Source: RGIG2041 sp045537695
Lineage (GTDB): Bacteria; Bacillota; Clostridia; UBA1381; UMGS1253
Direction: 5' to 3'
Assembly (NCBI GenBank): GCA_045537695.1
Contig: JAZSQB010000053.1
Span: 1 to 53,297 of the forward strand
DNA: 53,297 bases
This document shows, one piece after another, positions 7,314-15,586 of this stretch. The notes under the pieces were generated by a model. The model saw only the letters and a list, made by a program, of their open reading frames with translations. It searched no databases and was not told the DNA's origin. Both the position numbers and the translations under genes were made by a program. Every line of letters begins with the position of its first letter. Within the stretch, counting starts at the first letter, position 1.

Positions 7314-9419
7314 ATGCGAACAGAACAGAATTTTGATTTCAGAAAAAAGCTCGAAACCGTGCATGAAAGCGGAAGACGCGACAAAAGCAGATGCACGCTT
7401 GCAAATGAGTTTGAAGTAAAGGACGGTTGCCTTTTCTGGCTCGGCGAAACCGACGAAGTCAGCCGGACAGCCGTAGCGGATTTTATCGATTTCTTTAAAA
7501 CTTCGATGGGCGTATCCGTCGCACTGACCACAGATAAAGCTAAAGCAAGCATCTTTGCGCAGACAGCGACAGCTGCTGGCGAAAATTTAGGCGAATACGC
7601 TGTTACCCGCGGCTTTAAAATTACATGTACTGAAAACGGCATCTGCATTCTTGGTCACGATGCGCGCGGTATCGCGCAGGCGTTTTACTACATTGAGGAT
7701 TTGATGTGCTTTGAGAGCGCGCCGGTGCTAGCGCACGGTGACATCGTGAAAAAACCGCTCTTTACACCTCAGATGGTACATTCCGGCTATGGCTTTGACG
7801 AATTCCCGGATAACTATCTTATGCGCATTGCACACGAAGGCAGAGATGCTATTTTGGTCTATACCAAAGAGGTTAACCAATCCCGCATAGGCTACATTGA
7901 TTTTAACGATTTAATCCGCCGTGCCGCAAAGTACGGTCTGGATGTATATGCCTACAGTATCATTAAAAGTGCAAAGCATCCGGATGATGAAGATGCAGAA
8001 GAATACTATGACAGTACCTATGGCAGACTGTTTCACGAGTGCCCTGGTTTAAAGGGCGTAACCTTAGTCGGCGAATCCATAGGCTTCCCGAGCAAGGATC
8101 CGCGCATTCCGCCGCGCAAACCGGACAGCAACCCATACGGCATTCCGTCTCCGGGCTGGACATCCAGCAATTTCCCGTGTGCTGACTATCCGCAATGGCT
8201 CGGTATGCTCTCCAAAGTGATCCGCAAATACAATCCGGAAGCGGACATCGTGCTCTGGACCTATAACTTTGCAAGGCACCCGAAAGAAATTCGCCTGCCG
8301 CTCATCGAAACACTGCCGGCAGATATCACTTTAGAGGCAACCTTTGAAATGGGCAAACAGCCGCATCCGTTTGGCAAAGCACGCGGCCGCATAATGGACT
8401 ACAGTCTCCAATTTGCAGGCCCGAGCAGCTATTTTACAAGCGAAGCAGAGGCCGCAAAGAAACGTGACCTCCGCCTGTATGCTATGACCAACACCGGTGG
8501 GCGCACCTGGGATTTCGGCGTCATTCCATATATGCCGTTCCCACAGCAATGGATGAAGCGCTATGAAAAGATGCGTGAGGCACACGAAGCCTATGGGCTT
8601 TCCGGCATTATGGAAACACACCATTACGGCTTGTATCCTTCGGTGATCAGTAAGCTTTCCAAGCACTGCTTTTTATCGCCCTACGAAGATATGGATGAGC
8701 TTTGGCGCAAAATTGTCATCAGCGAATTCGGCAAAGAGAACTACGAGCAGGTTGATGCGGCAATGCGCCATATGAGCGAGGCAATCACATATTGTACGCC
8801 GACCGCTTCCGACCAATACGGTGCGGCACGCACAGGTCCTGCAACACCGTTTAATTTATCCAGAGAATTCGCGCTGCCGGACAGAACACCGAACTCGCCT
8901 TTCGGCAACAGAATCAGTCATACGCGATACAGCAGCTGGTTCTGCGGTCCGTACGACTGGCCAACACCGTTGCGCATTTTAGAGGAAATCAAGTGCACCG
9001 AAAAAATGCTTGCCTGTGCCGAAAAGGCCGTGGCAGCGCTTGAAAATCTGCCCGCACCGAACACGCACACCGAGGATTTGGAAAACCTGTTTAAATATAT
9101 TGTAAACGCCACCAAATCCATACTGCATGCAAAGCACTGGCACCAGCTGCTTAGTCAGTACAATGTGTCGCACACGCACGAAGCGTTCGGTCGCGTTTTA
9201 GACGAAATGGAAGCGCTTTTGCGAAAAGAACGCCAAAACGCACTTGACACCATTCCGCTCGTGGAGCACGATTCTGCGATTGGTTATGAACCGTCTATGG
9301 GTTACTTAGGCGACCGCTGGCATCTGGAATGGAAAATACGTCAGGTTGACTATGTGCTGAACTGGGAAATTGCGAATACACGCAAAGGCATGGCACAGAC
9401 AATGGATGAAGAAGACTAA
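7314..9419 (+). CDS. Cytoplasmic glycoside-hydrolase-like protein (GH20/GH67-type two-domain architecture)
   Basis: 701 aa with AAAGGAG 6 nt before the ATG and no signal peptide. Residues about 1-140 look like the alpha/beta domain preceding GH20 hexosaminidase and GH67 alpha-glucuronidase barrels (ICILGHDARGIAQAFYYIED at about 108-127). Residues about 150-480 have the segmentation of a TIM barrel (GVTLVGES, ADIVLWTYNFARHP, LRLYAMTNTGGRTWD, GIMETHHYG), and the last ~200 residues are helical. I do not see the paired Asp-Glu of classical GH20 enzymes; E240 of LVGES or E436 of IMETHH could be acidic catalysts. It follows the MBL gene in the same direction after a 99-nt gap. It probably acts on an imported oligosaccharide or aryl glycoside; specificity is unknown. 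Confidence 0.6.
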   Translation: MRTEQNFDFRKKLETVHESGRRDKSRCTLANEFEVKDGCLFWLGETDEVSRTAVADFIDFFKTSMGVSVALTTDKAKASIFAQTATAAGENLGEYAVTRGFKITCTENGICILGHDARGIAQAFYYIEDLMCFESAPVLAHGDIVKKPLFTPQMVHSGYGFDEFPDNYLMRIAHEGRDAILVYTKEVNQSRIGYIDFNDLIRRAAKYGLDVYAYSIIKSAKHPDDEDAEEYYDSTYGRLFHECPGLKGVTLVGESIGFPSKDPRIPPRKPDSNPYGIPSPGWTSSNFPCADYPQWLGMLSKVIRKYNPEADIVLWTYNFARHPKEIRLPLIETLPADITLEATFEMGKQPHPFGKARGRIMDYSLQFAGPSSYFTSEAEAAKKRDLRLYAMTNTGGRTWDFGVIPYMPFPQQWMKRYEKMREAHEAYGLSGIMETHHYGLYPSVISKLSKHCFLSPYEDMDELWRKIVISEFGKENYEQVDAAMRHMSEAITYCTPTASDQYGAARTGPATPFNLSREFALPDRTPNSPFGNRISHTRYSSWFCGPYDWPTPLRILEEIKCTEKMLACAEKAVAALENLPAPNTHTEDLENLFKYIVNATKSILHAKHWHQLLSQYNVSHTHEAFGRVLDEMEALLRKERQNALDTIPLVEHDSAIGYEPSMGYLGDRWHLEWKIRQVDYVLNWEIANTRKGMAQTMDEED

Positions 9420-9472
9420 TAAATACAAAGAAATGTAAAAAAGTCCCTAAAACAGACAAAGATCTCAGATAA

Positions 9473-9571
9473 GGGCGATTGGTCTTAGGGATAAAACGCC
9501 TTAAAAAGCAATATTTTTGCAAATAGCTGTGTTAAAAACGACCGAAATCCGCGAGGATGTCGGTCGTTTTT
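9473..9571 (+). repeat. Dispersed structured repeat, copy A (two hairpins, GNRA loop, T-run)
   Basis: Hairpin 1: CTTAGGG, loop ATAAAACG, CCTTAA. Hairpin 2: an 11-nt arm AAAAACGACCG (9534-9544), an inner ATCC-GCGA-GGAT, and CGGTCGTTTTT (9561-9571). It lies 53 nt after the glycoside-hydrolase gene in the same direction, so it would be transcribed as its 3' UTR and terminator. The same element recurs at 16.68, 27.31 and 40.42 kb. Confidence 0.8.
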
Positions 9572-9672
9572 GCCTTGCTCTTTATCCAAACTGTTCCCTT
9601 TTAAGGTGCCTACGGCAGTTTTAGACTAGGAATTTTGTCGGAAAGAGGAACATAAAAATCCACATCATACCA

Positions 9673-9711
9673 CAAAATGGCTGATTTTACTTTAGCTTCA
9701 TCCTGTTTTTT
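9673..9711 (+). repeat. Degraded copy of a second intergenic hairpin repeat
   Basis: GGCTGATTTTACTTT followed by TTCATCCTGTTTTTT matches the intact hairpin at 15351-15389 apart from a few changes that spoil the stem. Confidence 0.5.
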
Positions 9712-9713
9712 GC

Positions 9714-9747
9714 ACAAAAAAATCGAGGACTTTTCATCCTCGATTTT
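9714..9747 (-). terminator. Terminator of the YabE-like gene
   Basis: An 11-bp stem (AAAATCGAGGA/TCCTCGATTTT) with a 7-nt loop; on the minus strand it runs into T7. It lies 35 nt past the stop at 9783. Confidence 0.9.
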
Positions 9748-9782
9748 CTATAGTACCTTTTTTCATACACTTGCTTTTAGCT

Positions 9783-10637
9783 TTAGTCTAAAATATAAAC
9801 TTTAACTTGACGTCTGCCGAAGTTGAGCGCCTGCGTACGGCTTGCCATAAATAAGTCAACACGGCTACCTTTGATTGCGCCACCGGTATCGCCGGCAAAG
9901 CATTCGCCGTATACATAAGAGCCATCTACAGTTTCAATATAAAGCTTTGTGCCGAGCGGAATTACCCTCGGGTCTACGGCTACGGTGCCTACAGTCGGTA
10001 CTTTACCGAGTGCAGTTCTTGGGTTGTGGTAACCCAAAGTTTCATAAGAACCGTCATAAGCAGTTGCAGTGCAGATAATATAGTCTGCGCCGGTTTTGTC
10101 CAGTGCTTTCGGTGTTACCTTTGTCCCGACAGATATGATTTCTGTTACCGGCTCTTTGGTAACCTCACGGGAAACCTCCTCGCGGGAATCCTCAACACCA
10201 TTTACCATTTTTACTTTATAAGTAATCAATTCTGTACCGTTTTCACCGTCGGTAGTGACTTTCTGTACGCCTAAATCCAGCTTTGCGGATTTGATCTCTT
10301 CTGAGGCATACGGAATTTGAATGGTTTCTGTTGCTTCTTCAAAACGAATTCTTGTAATAACAATCTGACCATTTTCACCGACATCTTCTGTCAGCGCCGG
10401 TTGAATCCTATCTTCGGAATTTAACGTAATACCGGCTTCAGTTAAAATGGCCTGTACGTTTCTTTCAGTTGTATTTACCAAAATAGCGTTGTTTGCATCC
10501 AAAATGGAAATCTCGGCACTTGCCGCAAATACGAGCGTATAATAAGTAGTCGCTGCAATTGCAATTGTGATAATTAGAAGACCTAAAATAACAAGTAATC
10601 TAGTCTTCGTCTGCATCAATTTTTTGACAGCATTCAT
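9783..10637 (-). CDS. YabE-like G5/3D-domain cell-wall protein
   Basis: 284 aa from ATG 10637 (an AAGGGAG SD abuts the earlier in-frame ATG at 10646, so the second ATG, 9 nt away, fits better). One N-terminal membrane segment (about residues 14-37) is followed by a DUF348-type domain (about 38-75), a G5 domain (about 95-172, containing ITYKVKMVNGVEDSREEVSR) and a C-terminal 3D domain with DPRVIPLGT and FAGDTGGAIKGSRVDLF, whose three Asp residues name the fold. Relatives (YabE, YocH, Rpf-like proteins) are wall hydrolases or resuscitation-promoting proteins. It is divergent from the VanW-family gene. Confidence 0.9.
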   Translation of the reverse strand: MNAVKKLMQTKTRLLVILGLLIITIAIAATTYYTLVFAASAEISILDANNAILVNTTERNVQAILTEAGITLNSEDRIQPALTEDVGENGQIVITRIRFEEATETIQIPYASEEIKSAKLDLGVQKVTTDGENGTELITYKVKMVNGVEDSREEVSREVTKEPVTEIISVGTKVTPKALDKTGADYIICTATAYDGSYETLGYHNPRTALGKVPTVGTVAVDPRVIPLGTKLYIETVDGSYVYGECFAGDTGGAIKGSRVDLFMASRTQALNFGRRQVKVYILD

Positions 10638-10661
10638 GGTTTTCATCTCCCTTGTAGCATT

Positions 10662-10690
10662 ATTTTAACCTATTTTCATACTTTTGTCAA
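10662..10690 (-). promoter_or_regulatory. Promoter of the YabE-like gene
   Basis: TTGACA (10690-10685), 17-nt spacer, TAAAAT (10667-10662). Confidence 0.82.
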
Positions 10691-10925
10691 TACTTTTTTA
10701 ATAATTTTGTAATATCTTTATGCGCGCAGGTATGTAAAAATGCCTATTCTACCCCATTTTTTAAAAAATACGCCGCAAAAAAATCCCCGTAAAAACGTAT
10801 AAATATTACAAGTATTTTAACACAATTATTGCCATTTATGTTACAAATATACCTGCATATGGAAAAATAGCTAAAAATGCGGCAACTGCATACAAAAATT
10901 TGTATTTAATTTTATATAAAATCGC

Positions 10926-10954
10926 TTTACTTTGTTTAAAATATGTAGTAAAAT
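10926..10954 (+). promoter_or_regulatory. Promoter of the VanW-family gene
   Basis: TTTACT (10926-10931), 17-nt spacer, TAAAAT (10949-10954). The start point near 10961 lies after the ATG at 10958, excluding that codon and supporting GTG 11030. Confidence 0.7.
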
Positions 10955-11029
10955 AAAATGTATTTATATAACAAATTGGGCGTTCGCCGTCTTCAAAGCG
11001 GTGAGTTAAAAAATAAAGGAGAATGCAGA

Positions 11030-12796
11030 GTGGCAGGAAATAAGAATTCCGCAAGAAAAACACATACATCTGCACGCCGAAAACGTGCGATGGATGTTGA
11101 AACCAAAAAAAAGACAACGGAACGCAAGCCAAGCGTGCAGATGCCGAATATAAAAGTTTGGATTGTCGCAATCGCTGTTGCAGTTGTGGTGCTGTTTTTA
11201 GGGATTTCCACCTATTCTTTGTATGCCGGTGATCGTGAAACAGCAAAAGCGGGCGTCAGCGTACTTGGTATAGATGTTGGCGGTATGCATGCAGCGGAAA
11301 TTAAGGCACTGTTGGAAGAGCAGGGCATGCTTCAGGATTTTGCTGTAACTTATATTTGCGACGGAGAAAGCGAAACGGTAACTGCAGAAGATGTATCCCT
11401 GGTGTTAGATGTTGAAAAGACGACAGAAGCGGCAGTTTCGCATGGCAGAAAGAATATTTTTTCTGCGTTTGCGGCATTGTTTGCTAAAAAAGAAATTGCA
11501 CCGGTGTATACCTATGACGTTTTTGCACTTGCAGATGCTTCGGTGGCACTTTCCAGAAGATGTGGCGGCAGCTTAAAGCAGCACGAAGTGACGATTGGGG
11601 AAGAAGATGTTCGTATTCGTGCAGGTGCAAGCGGCACAGGCGTAGATTTAGAAAAAATGCAGAAATATTTTGAAGAAGCCATTTTAGTGGGTGGTGGTGA
11701 ATACAAGCTTTCGCTGACAAAGACGAAGCCGGCACAGATTAATATTGACGAGCTTTATGAAACGGTTTTCTGTGAGTCCGCAAATGCGCACTATACCATT
11801 GAAGGCAAGGAAGTAACAATTACGCCGGAAGTCAACGGTAAATCCTTTGATAAGGCGGAGGCGGCGCGTCAGCTTGCTGACTTTGGTGAAGGCAGCGAGA
11901 CCGTTATAATTCCGTTGGATGTAACAGAAGCGACTATAAAAGCAGAAGATATTAATAAGACTTTATTTGCAGATGTGCTCGGTAAATATTCGACAAAGTA
12001 TCTGACCTCCAACAAGCCGCGCGCAAACAATGTAGAGTTGGCAGCACGTTATGTAGACGGTACGATTTTGTTACCGGGCGATGAGTTTTCTTATAATAAT
12101 GTTGTTGGTCCCCGTACTGCAGCACGAGGATTTAAGGCAGCTTCAGTTTATGAAAACAACAAAATGGTTGACGGCTTGGGCGGCGGTATCTGTCAGACAA
12201 GTTCGACCATTTATGCGGCCGTGCTTTATGCGGATTTAGAGGTTACAGAGCGTCACGAGCATTCTTTGGAAGTACATTACATTGAATTGGGTATGGATGC
12301 GACTGTTTCTTATGGTACGCTGGACTTCCGCTTTAAGAACAATACGGATGCGCCGGTAAAAGTCGTGGCGAAGGCAAGTGGCGGAACTGTTAACGTGCAA
12401 ATTTTGGGCACACAGGCAAATCCGAACAAAAAGGTGGAAATTGTAACAGAGCGTTTGAGCTTTACACCATATGGTACGACAACCGTAAATGATGAAACGC
12501 TGGAGCCGGGCAAAACCGTGCAAGATGCAGAAGGCTTTAACGGTGCAGTTGTAAATACGTATAAAATTATTACGGAAAATGGAAAGCAACTTTCCAACAA
12601 GCTGCTGCATAAGAGCACTTATCGTATGGCAAATCGCATAATTCGTGTAGGTGTAGCACCGGACACATTGCCGGTAGACCCGAATGCACCTGTGTATCCG
12701 AACCCGCCAACAGATTCAAACACAGCGACAGACCCCAGTGTACCGACAGATCCAACCTTGCCAACAGATCCGACAGTTGTACCGGAAGGTCTTTGA
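11030..12796 (+). CDS. VanW-family protein with a peptidoglycan-binding-4-like repeat domain (YoaR type)
   Basis: 588 aa from GTG 11030, which has AAAGGAG 8 nt upstream; the longer frame from 10958 has no SD and begins before the promoter's start point. Layout: a basic cytoplasmic head (about 1-43), one membrane anchor (about 44-66), duplicated YoaR/PG_binding_4-like segments (about 80-320), the VanW domain (about 325-455; VVGPRTAARGFKAA and GLGGGICQTSSTIYAAVL are its core), and a Pro/Thr/Asp-rich tail with TDPT-type repeats. It is an extracytoplasmic anchored wall protein. VanW lies in vancomycin-resistance clusters, but free-standing members are common in Clostridia and do not indicate resistance; biochemical role unknown. 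Confidence 0.9.
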   Translation: MAGNKNSARKTHTSARRKRAMDVETKKKTTERKPSVQMPNIKVWIVAIAVAVVVLFLGISTYSLYAGDRETAKAGVSVLGIDVGGMHAAEIKALLEEQGMLQDFAVTYICDGESETVTAEDVSLVLDVEKTTEAAVSHGRKNIFSAFAALFAKKEIAPVYTYDVFALADASVALSRRCGGSLKQHEVTIGEEDVRIRAGASGTGVDLEKMQKYFEEAILVGGGEYKLSLTKTKPAQINIDELYETVFCESANAHYTIEGKEVTITPEVNGKSFDKAEAARQLADFGEGSETVIIPLDVTEATIKAEDINKTLFADVLGKYSTKYLTSNKPRANNVELAARYVDGTILLPGDEFSYNNVVGPRTAARGFKAASVYENNKMVDGLGGGICQTSSTIYAAVLYADLEVTERHEHSLEVHYIELGMDATVSYGTLDFRFKNNTDAPVKVVAKASGGTVNVQILGTQANPNKKVEIVTERLSFTPYGTTTVNDETLEPGKTVQDAEGFNGAVVNTYKIITENGKQLSNKLLHKSTYRMANRIIRVGVAPDTLPVDPNAPVYPNPPTDSNTATDPSVPTDPTLPTDPTVVPEGL

Positions 12797-12813
12797 TTAA
12801 ACAGGATACAGAA

Positions 12814-12853
12814 TAGGCATACGGAGAGAAGTATCTTCTTATGCCTATATTCT
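12814..12853 (+). terminator. Hairpin after the VanW gene (probable weak terminator)
   Basis: TAGGCATA pairs with TATGCCTA around a 16-nt loop; a short T-containing tail follows. It separates the VanW gene from the ACT gene. Confidence 0.5.
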
Positions 12854-12878
12854 TTAGATAAAGAAAGGAAGAAATACA

Positions 12879-13148
12879 ATGAAAGCAGTTATCACAGTTC
12901 TCGGTTCGGACAGAATCGGTATTATTGCACATGTGACAAACATTTTGGCGCAGGTGAATGTAAACATTTTGGATATTTCGCAAACCATTATGGATAAAAT
13001 TTTTACGATGGTTATGCTGGTGGATTTAAAGGAATCCAATACACCATTTGCGGAGATTTCCAAAGCATTGGACGACGCCGCACAGCAGTTGGGTGTTTCC
13101 ATTCGTATTCAGCATGAGGATATTTTTAATTCCATGCACCGCATTTAA
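12879..13148 (+). CDS. ACT-domain protein (UPF0237 family)
   Basis: 89 aa, AGGAAG SD. The whole protein is one ACT domain: MKAVITVLGSDRIGIIAHVTNIL with the ligand-binding DRIGI turn, then the VNILDISQTIMD strand/turn. ACT domains bind small molecules, usually amino acids, and regulate partner proteins. Only 15 nt separate it from the UPF0210 protein. This two-gene unit is conserved across many Bacillota and some Archaea, implying they work together; the process is unknown. Confidence 0.93.
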   Translation: MKAVITVLGSDRIGIIAHVTNILAQVNVNILDISQTIMDKIFTMVMLVDLKESNTPFAEISKALDDAAQQLGVSIRIQHEDIFNSMHRI

Positions 13149-13163
13149 GAAGGGAGCACAAAA

Positions 13164-14528
13164 ATGTTAAATCCTTTTGAGATTATTGAAACGATAAAAA
13201 TGCTTGACCGCGAGCATCTGGATATTCGCACAATTACAATGGGCATCTCTCTGCGTGACTGTTCCGACCCGGACATCGATAAAATGTGTGAAAAGGTGTA
13301 TGCCAAGATTGCTACATATGCTAAGGATTTGGTAAAGGTCGGCGAAAATATTGAAGTGGAATATGGTATACCGATTATTAACAAGCGTATTTCCGTTACG
13401 CCGATGTCTATTCTCTGCGAACACGCAAAGTCTGTAGAAGACTGCGTTAAGCTTGCAAAAGCGCTTGACAGAGCCGCAATTGCAACCGGCGTAAACTTCA
13501 TCGGCGGCTACAGCGCGCTGGTGCATAAGCACTATACCAAAGGCGATGAAATGCTGATTGCATCCATTCCGCAGGCACTGGCGCAGACACAGCGCGTTTG
13601 CTCTTCCGTAAACGTAGCAACCACGCGCGCCGGTATCAATATGGATGCGGTAAAGCAAATGGGTAAAGTGATTAAGGAAGCCGCAGAGCTTACCAAAGAC
13701 AGCGGCGGCTTTGCTTGTGCAAAATTGGTTGTGTTTGCAAATGCAGTAGAGGATAATCCGTTTATGGCAGGTGCATTCCATGGCATCGGTGAAGGCGAAT
13801 GTGTCATCAATGTCGGCGTAAGCGGTCCGGGCGTGGTAAAATGTGCGCTTGAAAAAATCGGTCCGCAGGCAGATTTCGGTCTCGTTGCCGAAACCATTAA
13901 AAAGACGGCATTTAAGATTACCCGTATGGGTCAGCTCGTGGCGCAGGAAGCGTCCAGACGCCTTGGCGTGCCTTACGGTATTGTGGATTTGTCCCTTGCT
14001 CCGACGCCGGCTGTGGGCGACTCCGTAGCTTATATTTTGGAGGAAATGGGTCTTGAAAAGTGCGGCACGCACGGTACAACCGCTGCGCTTGCAATGCTCA
14101 ACGATGCCGTGAAAAAAGGCGGCGTTATGGCTTCCGGCTATGTCGGCGGTCTTTCCGGCGCATTTATTCCGGTCAGTGAAGATGCCGGTATGATTGCGGC
14201 AGCAAAATGCGGCGCATTAACCCTTGAGAAACTGGAAGCAATGACCTGCGTATGCTCCGTGGGCCTCGATATGATTGTTGTGCCAGGTGATACAACGGCG
14301 GCAACGCTGTCTGCAATCATCGCGGATGAGTCCGCCATCGGCGTTGTAAACAACAAAACAACCGCAGTACGTATTATTCCTGCCCCAGGTAAGAAAGTCG
14401 GCGATACGGTCGAATTTGGCGGTCTGTTGGGTAGCGGCCCGGTACAGAGCGTCAATGCTTACGGCTCGGCAGGCTTTGTAAACCGCGGCGGACGTATTCC
14501 GGCGCCGTTGCACAGCTTAAGAAACTGA
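13164..14528 (+). CDS. PFL family protein (UPF0210/DUF711)
   Basis: 454 aa, SD GGGAG. It spans the full length of the UPF0210 family, with the typical opening (IETIKMLDREHLDIRTITMG, about 8-27), a FHGIGEGECVINVGVSGPG glycine-rich block (about 212-230), and the C-terminal GSGPVQSVN. The name 'PFL family' reflects weak fold similarity to pyruvate formate-lyase; no glycine-radical motif is present. It is translated with the ACT protein upstream and probably senses an amino acid through it (inference). Activity is unknown. Confidence 0.9.
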   Translation: MLNPFEIIETIKMLDREHLDIRTITMGISLRDCSDPDIDKMCEKVYAKIATYAKDLVKVGENIEVEYGIPIINKRISVTPMSILCEHAKSVEDCVKLAKALDRAAIATGVNFIGGYSALVHKHYTKGDEMLIASIPQALAQTQRVCSSVNVATTRAGINMDAVKQMGKVIKEAAELTKDSGGFACAKLVVFANAVEDNPFMAGAFHGIGEGECVINVGVSGPGVVKCALEKIGPQADFGLVAETIKKTAFKITRMGQLVAQEASRRLGVPYGIVDLSLAPTPAVGDSVAYILEEMGLEKCGTHGTTAALAMLNDAVKKGGVMASGYVGGLSGAFIPVSEDAGMIAAAKCGALTLEKLEAMTCVCSVGLDMIVVPGDTTAATLSAIIADESAIGVVNNKTTAVRIIPAPGKKVGDTVEFGGLLGSGPVQSVNAYGSAGFVNRGGRIPAPLHSLRN

Positions 14529-14545
14529 TATAAAGGGTGAAATGT

Positions 14546-15172
14546 ATGGCAAACATATATGTATATGAATATTTTGCCGAGGAAAACCACGAAGGTTTTC
14601 TGTATGTGAATTTAACAAACAAATGCACCAACAGATGTACATTTTGTATTCGCAACAATGAAAACGGTGTTGGAGGCGATGCAGATTTATGGCTGACAAA
14701 GGAACCGAGTGTGGCAGATGTGATTGAAGCACTCGAGAAATTTGATGTGAAGAAATATAAAGAAGTCGTTTTTTGCGGATACGGGGAACCGACGATGCGC
14801 TTGGATGCGCTTCTAGAGATCGCTGCCTATGTAAAGGCAAACTATTCCTGTAGTGTAAGAATCAATACAAACGGACATGCCAATGCCATTTATAAAACAG
14901 ATGTAACAAAGCGATTTTCGGGCCTGATTGATACGATTTCTATCAGTATGAATGCACCGGATGCAAAGGCATATAACGAGATATGCCAGTGCTGCTTTGG
15001 CGAAGCAGGATTTGCGCATATGCTCGAATTTGCCAAGCTGGCGCGTAAGTATGTGCCGCAGGTGATGTTGAGTATCGTGGATATTATGCCGGCAGAGGAT
15101 ATCGCACGTTGCCGGGAATTAGCAGGGGAAGTTGGATGTACGCTGCGTGTAAGGCACTATGTGGAAAATTAA
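14546..15172 (+). CDS. TatD-linked-type radical SAM protein (TIGR04038-like)
   Basis: 208 aa from ATG 14546 (SD AGGGTGA, 5 nt); the upstream in-frame GTG at 14537 overlaps that SD. CTNRCTFC (about residues 28-35) is the CX3CX2C motif holding the 4Fe-4S cluster that cleaves S-adenosylmethionine, and CGYGEPTMR (about 77-85) is the GxxxP-type SAM contact. Length and opening (YVNLTNKCTNRCTFC) match the radical SAM proteins often fused or adjacent to TatD nucleases, but no tatD is present here. It follows the UPF0210 gene by 17 nt and may be in that operon. Substrate unknown. Confidence 0.85.
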   Translation: MANIYVYEYFAEENHEGFLYVNLTNKCTNRCTFCIRNNENGVGGDADLWLTKEPSVADVIEALEKFDVKKYKEVVFCGYGEPTMRLDALLEIAAYVKANYSCSVRINTNGHANAIYKTDVTKRFSGLIDTISISMNAPDAKAYNEICQCCFGEAGFAHMLEFAKLARKYVPQVMLSIVDIMPAEDIARCRELAGEVGCTLRVRHYVEN

Positions 15173-15350
15173 ATCAAAAAGCGTATATAAGCCATAAATG
15201 CAAAAAATGATTTTCCATATTTTAATGGAGTCAAGTCTTAACGAGCAATCCGATTTTTGCGCAGGCAATGTGCTTTCTTAGGTCACCTTTACGTATTATT
15301 CGTAGCAAGTGTTACGGGTACGAATGATTTTTATGCATTACATTATATCA
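15173..15350. other. Intergenic region, no gene seen
   Basis: AT-rich, with no ORF carrying an SD. Parts resemble the flank of the degraded repeat near 9.66 kb, suggesting remnants of the same intergenic element. Confidence 0.4.
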
Positions 15351-15389
15351 AAAAACAGGCTGATTTTACTTTGATTTCAGCCTGTTTTT
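15351..15389. terminator. Bidirectional terminator; intact copy of a repeated hairpin
   Basis: A perfect 13-bp stem (AAAAACAGGCTGA/TCAGCCTGTTTTT) with a 13-nt loop and T-runs on both strands, between the convergent radical SAM and DUF3006-like genes. The same loop and 3' arm appear, decayed, at 9673-9711. Confidence 0.85.
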
Positions 15390-15411
15390 TTGGATTTTTT
15401 ACAGCATCTTT

Positions 15412-15576
15412 TTACAAAATGCTGTATTCAAAATTCTCATAATGTAACCGCGTGCCAAAATCCGTCCCCAACGGCAACAATGCCAATGCAATAAAAACCT
15501 CTCCGCCATCCACTTCATTTTTCAAAACAGCATACTCGCCCTCAATGCGAATGACTGTATAATCTTTCGACTCCAT
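15412..15576 (-). CDS. Small DUF3006-like protein
   Basis: 54 aa from ATG 15576, SD GGGGAG 5 nt upstream. The pattern TVIRIEGEYAVLKNE...ALLPLGTDFGTRL matches DUF3006: an 'RIEG-AV' opening and an 'LLP-G---G--L' ending. Such proteins are small beta-rich, cytoplasmic and uncharacterised. It starts 10 nt after the trxB stop, so it is translationally linked to thioredoxin reductase. A longer in-frame ORF reaching 15630 lies inside trxB and has no SD. Confidence 0.72.
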   Translation of the reverse strand: MESKDYTVIRIEGEYAVLKNEVDGGEVFIALALLPLGTDFGTRLHYENFEYSIL

Positions 15577-15586
15577 ACCGTCTCCC

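Noticed and set aside
10958..11029. ATG start at 10958 for the VanW-family protein
   Set aside because: It precedes the predicted transcription start and has no SD. GTG 11030 has AAAGGAG at ideal distance.
11030..12796. Vancomycin-resistance gene because of the VanW domain
   Set aside because: No vanHAX, vanRS or D-Ala-D-Lac genes are nearby. Free-standing VanW/YoaR proteins are common in Clostridia.
13164..14528. Second pyruvate formate-lyase because of the 'PFL family' name
   Set aside because: No radical glycine motif RVxGY and no active-site Cys pair; it is the UPF0210/DUF711 family.
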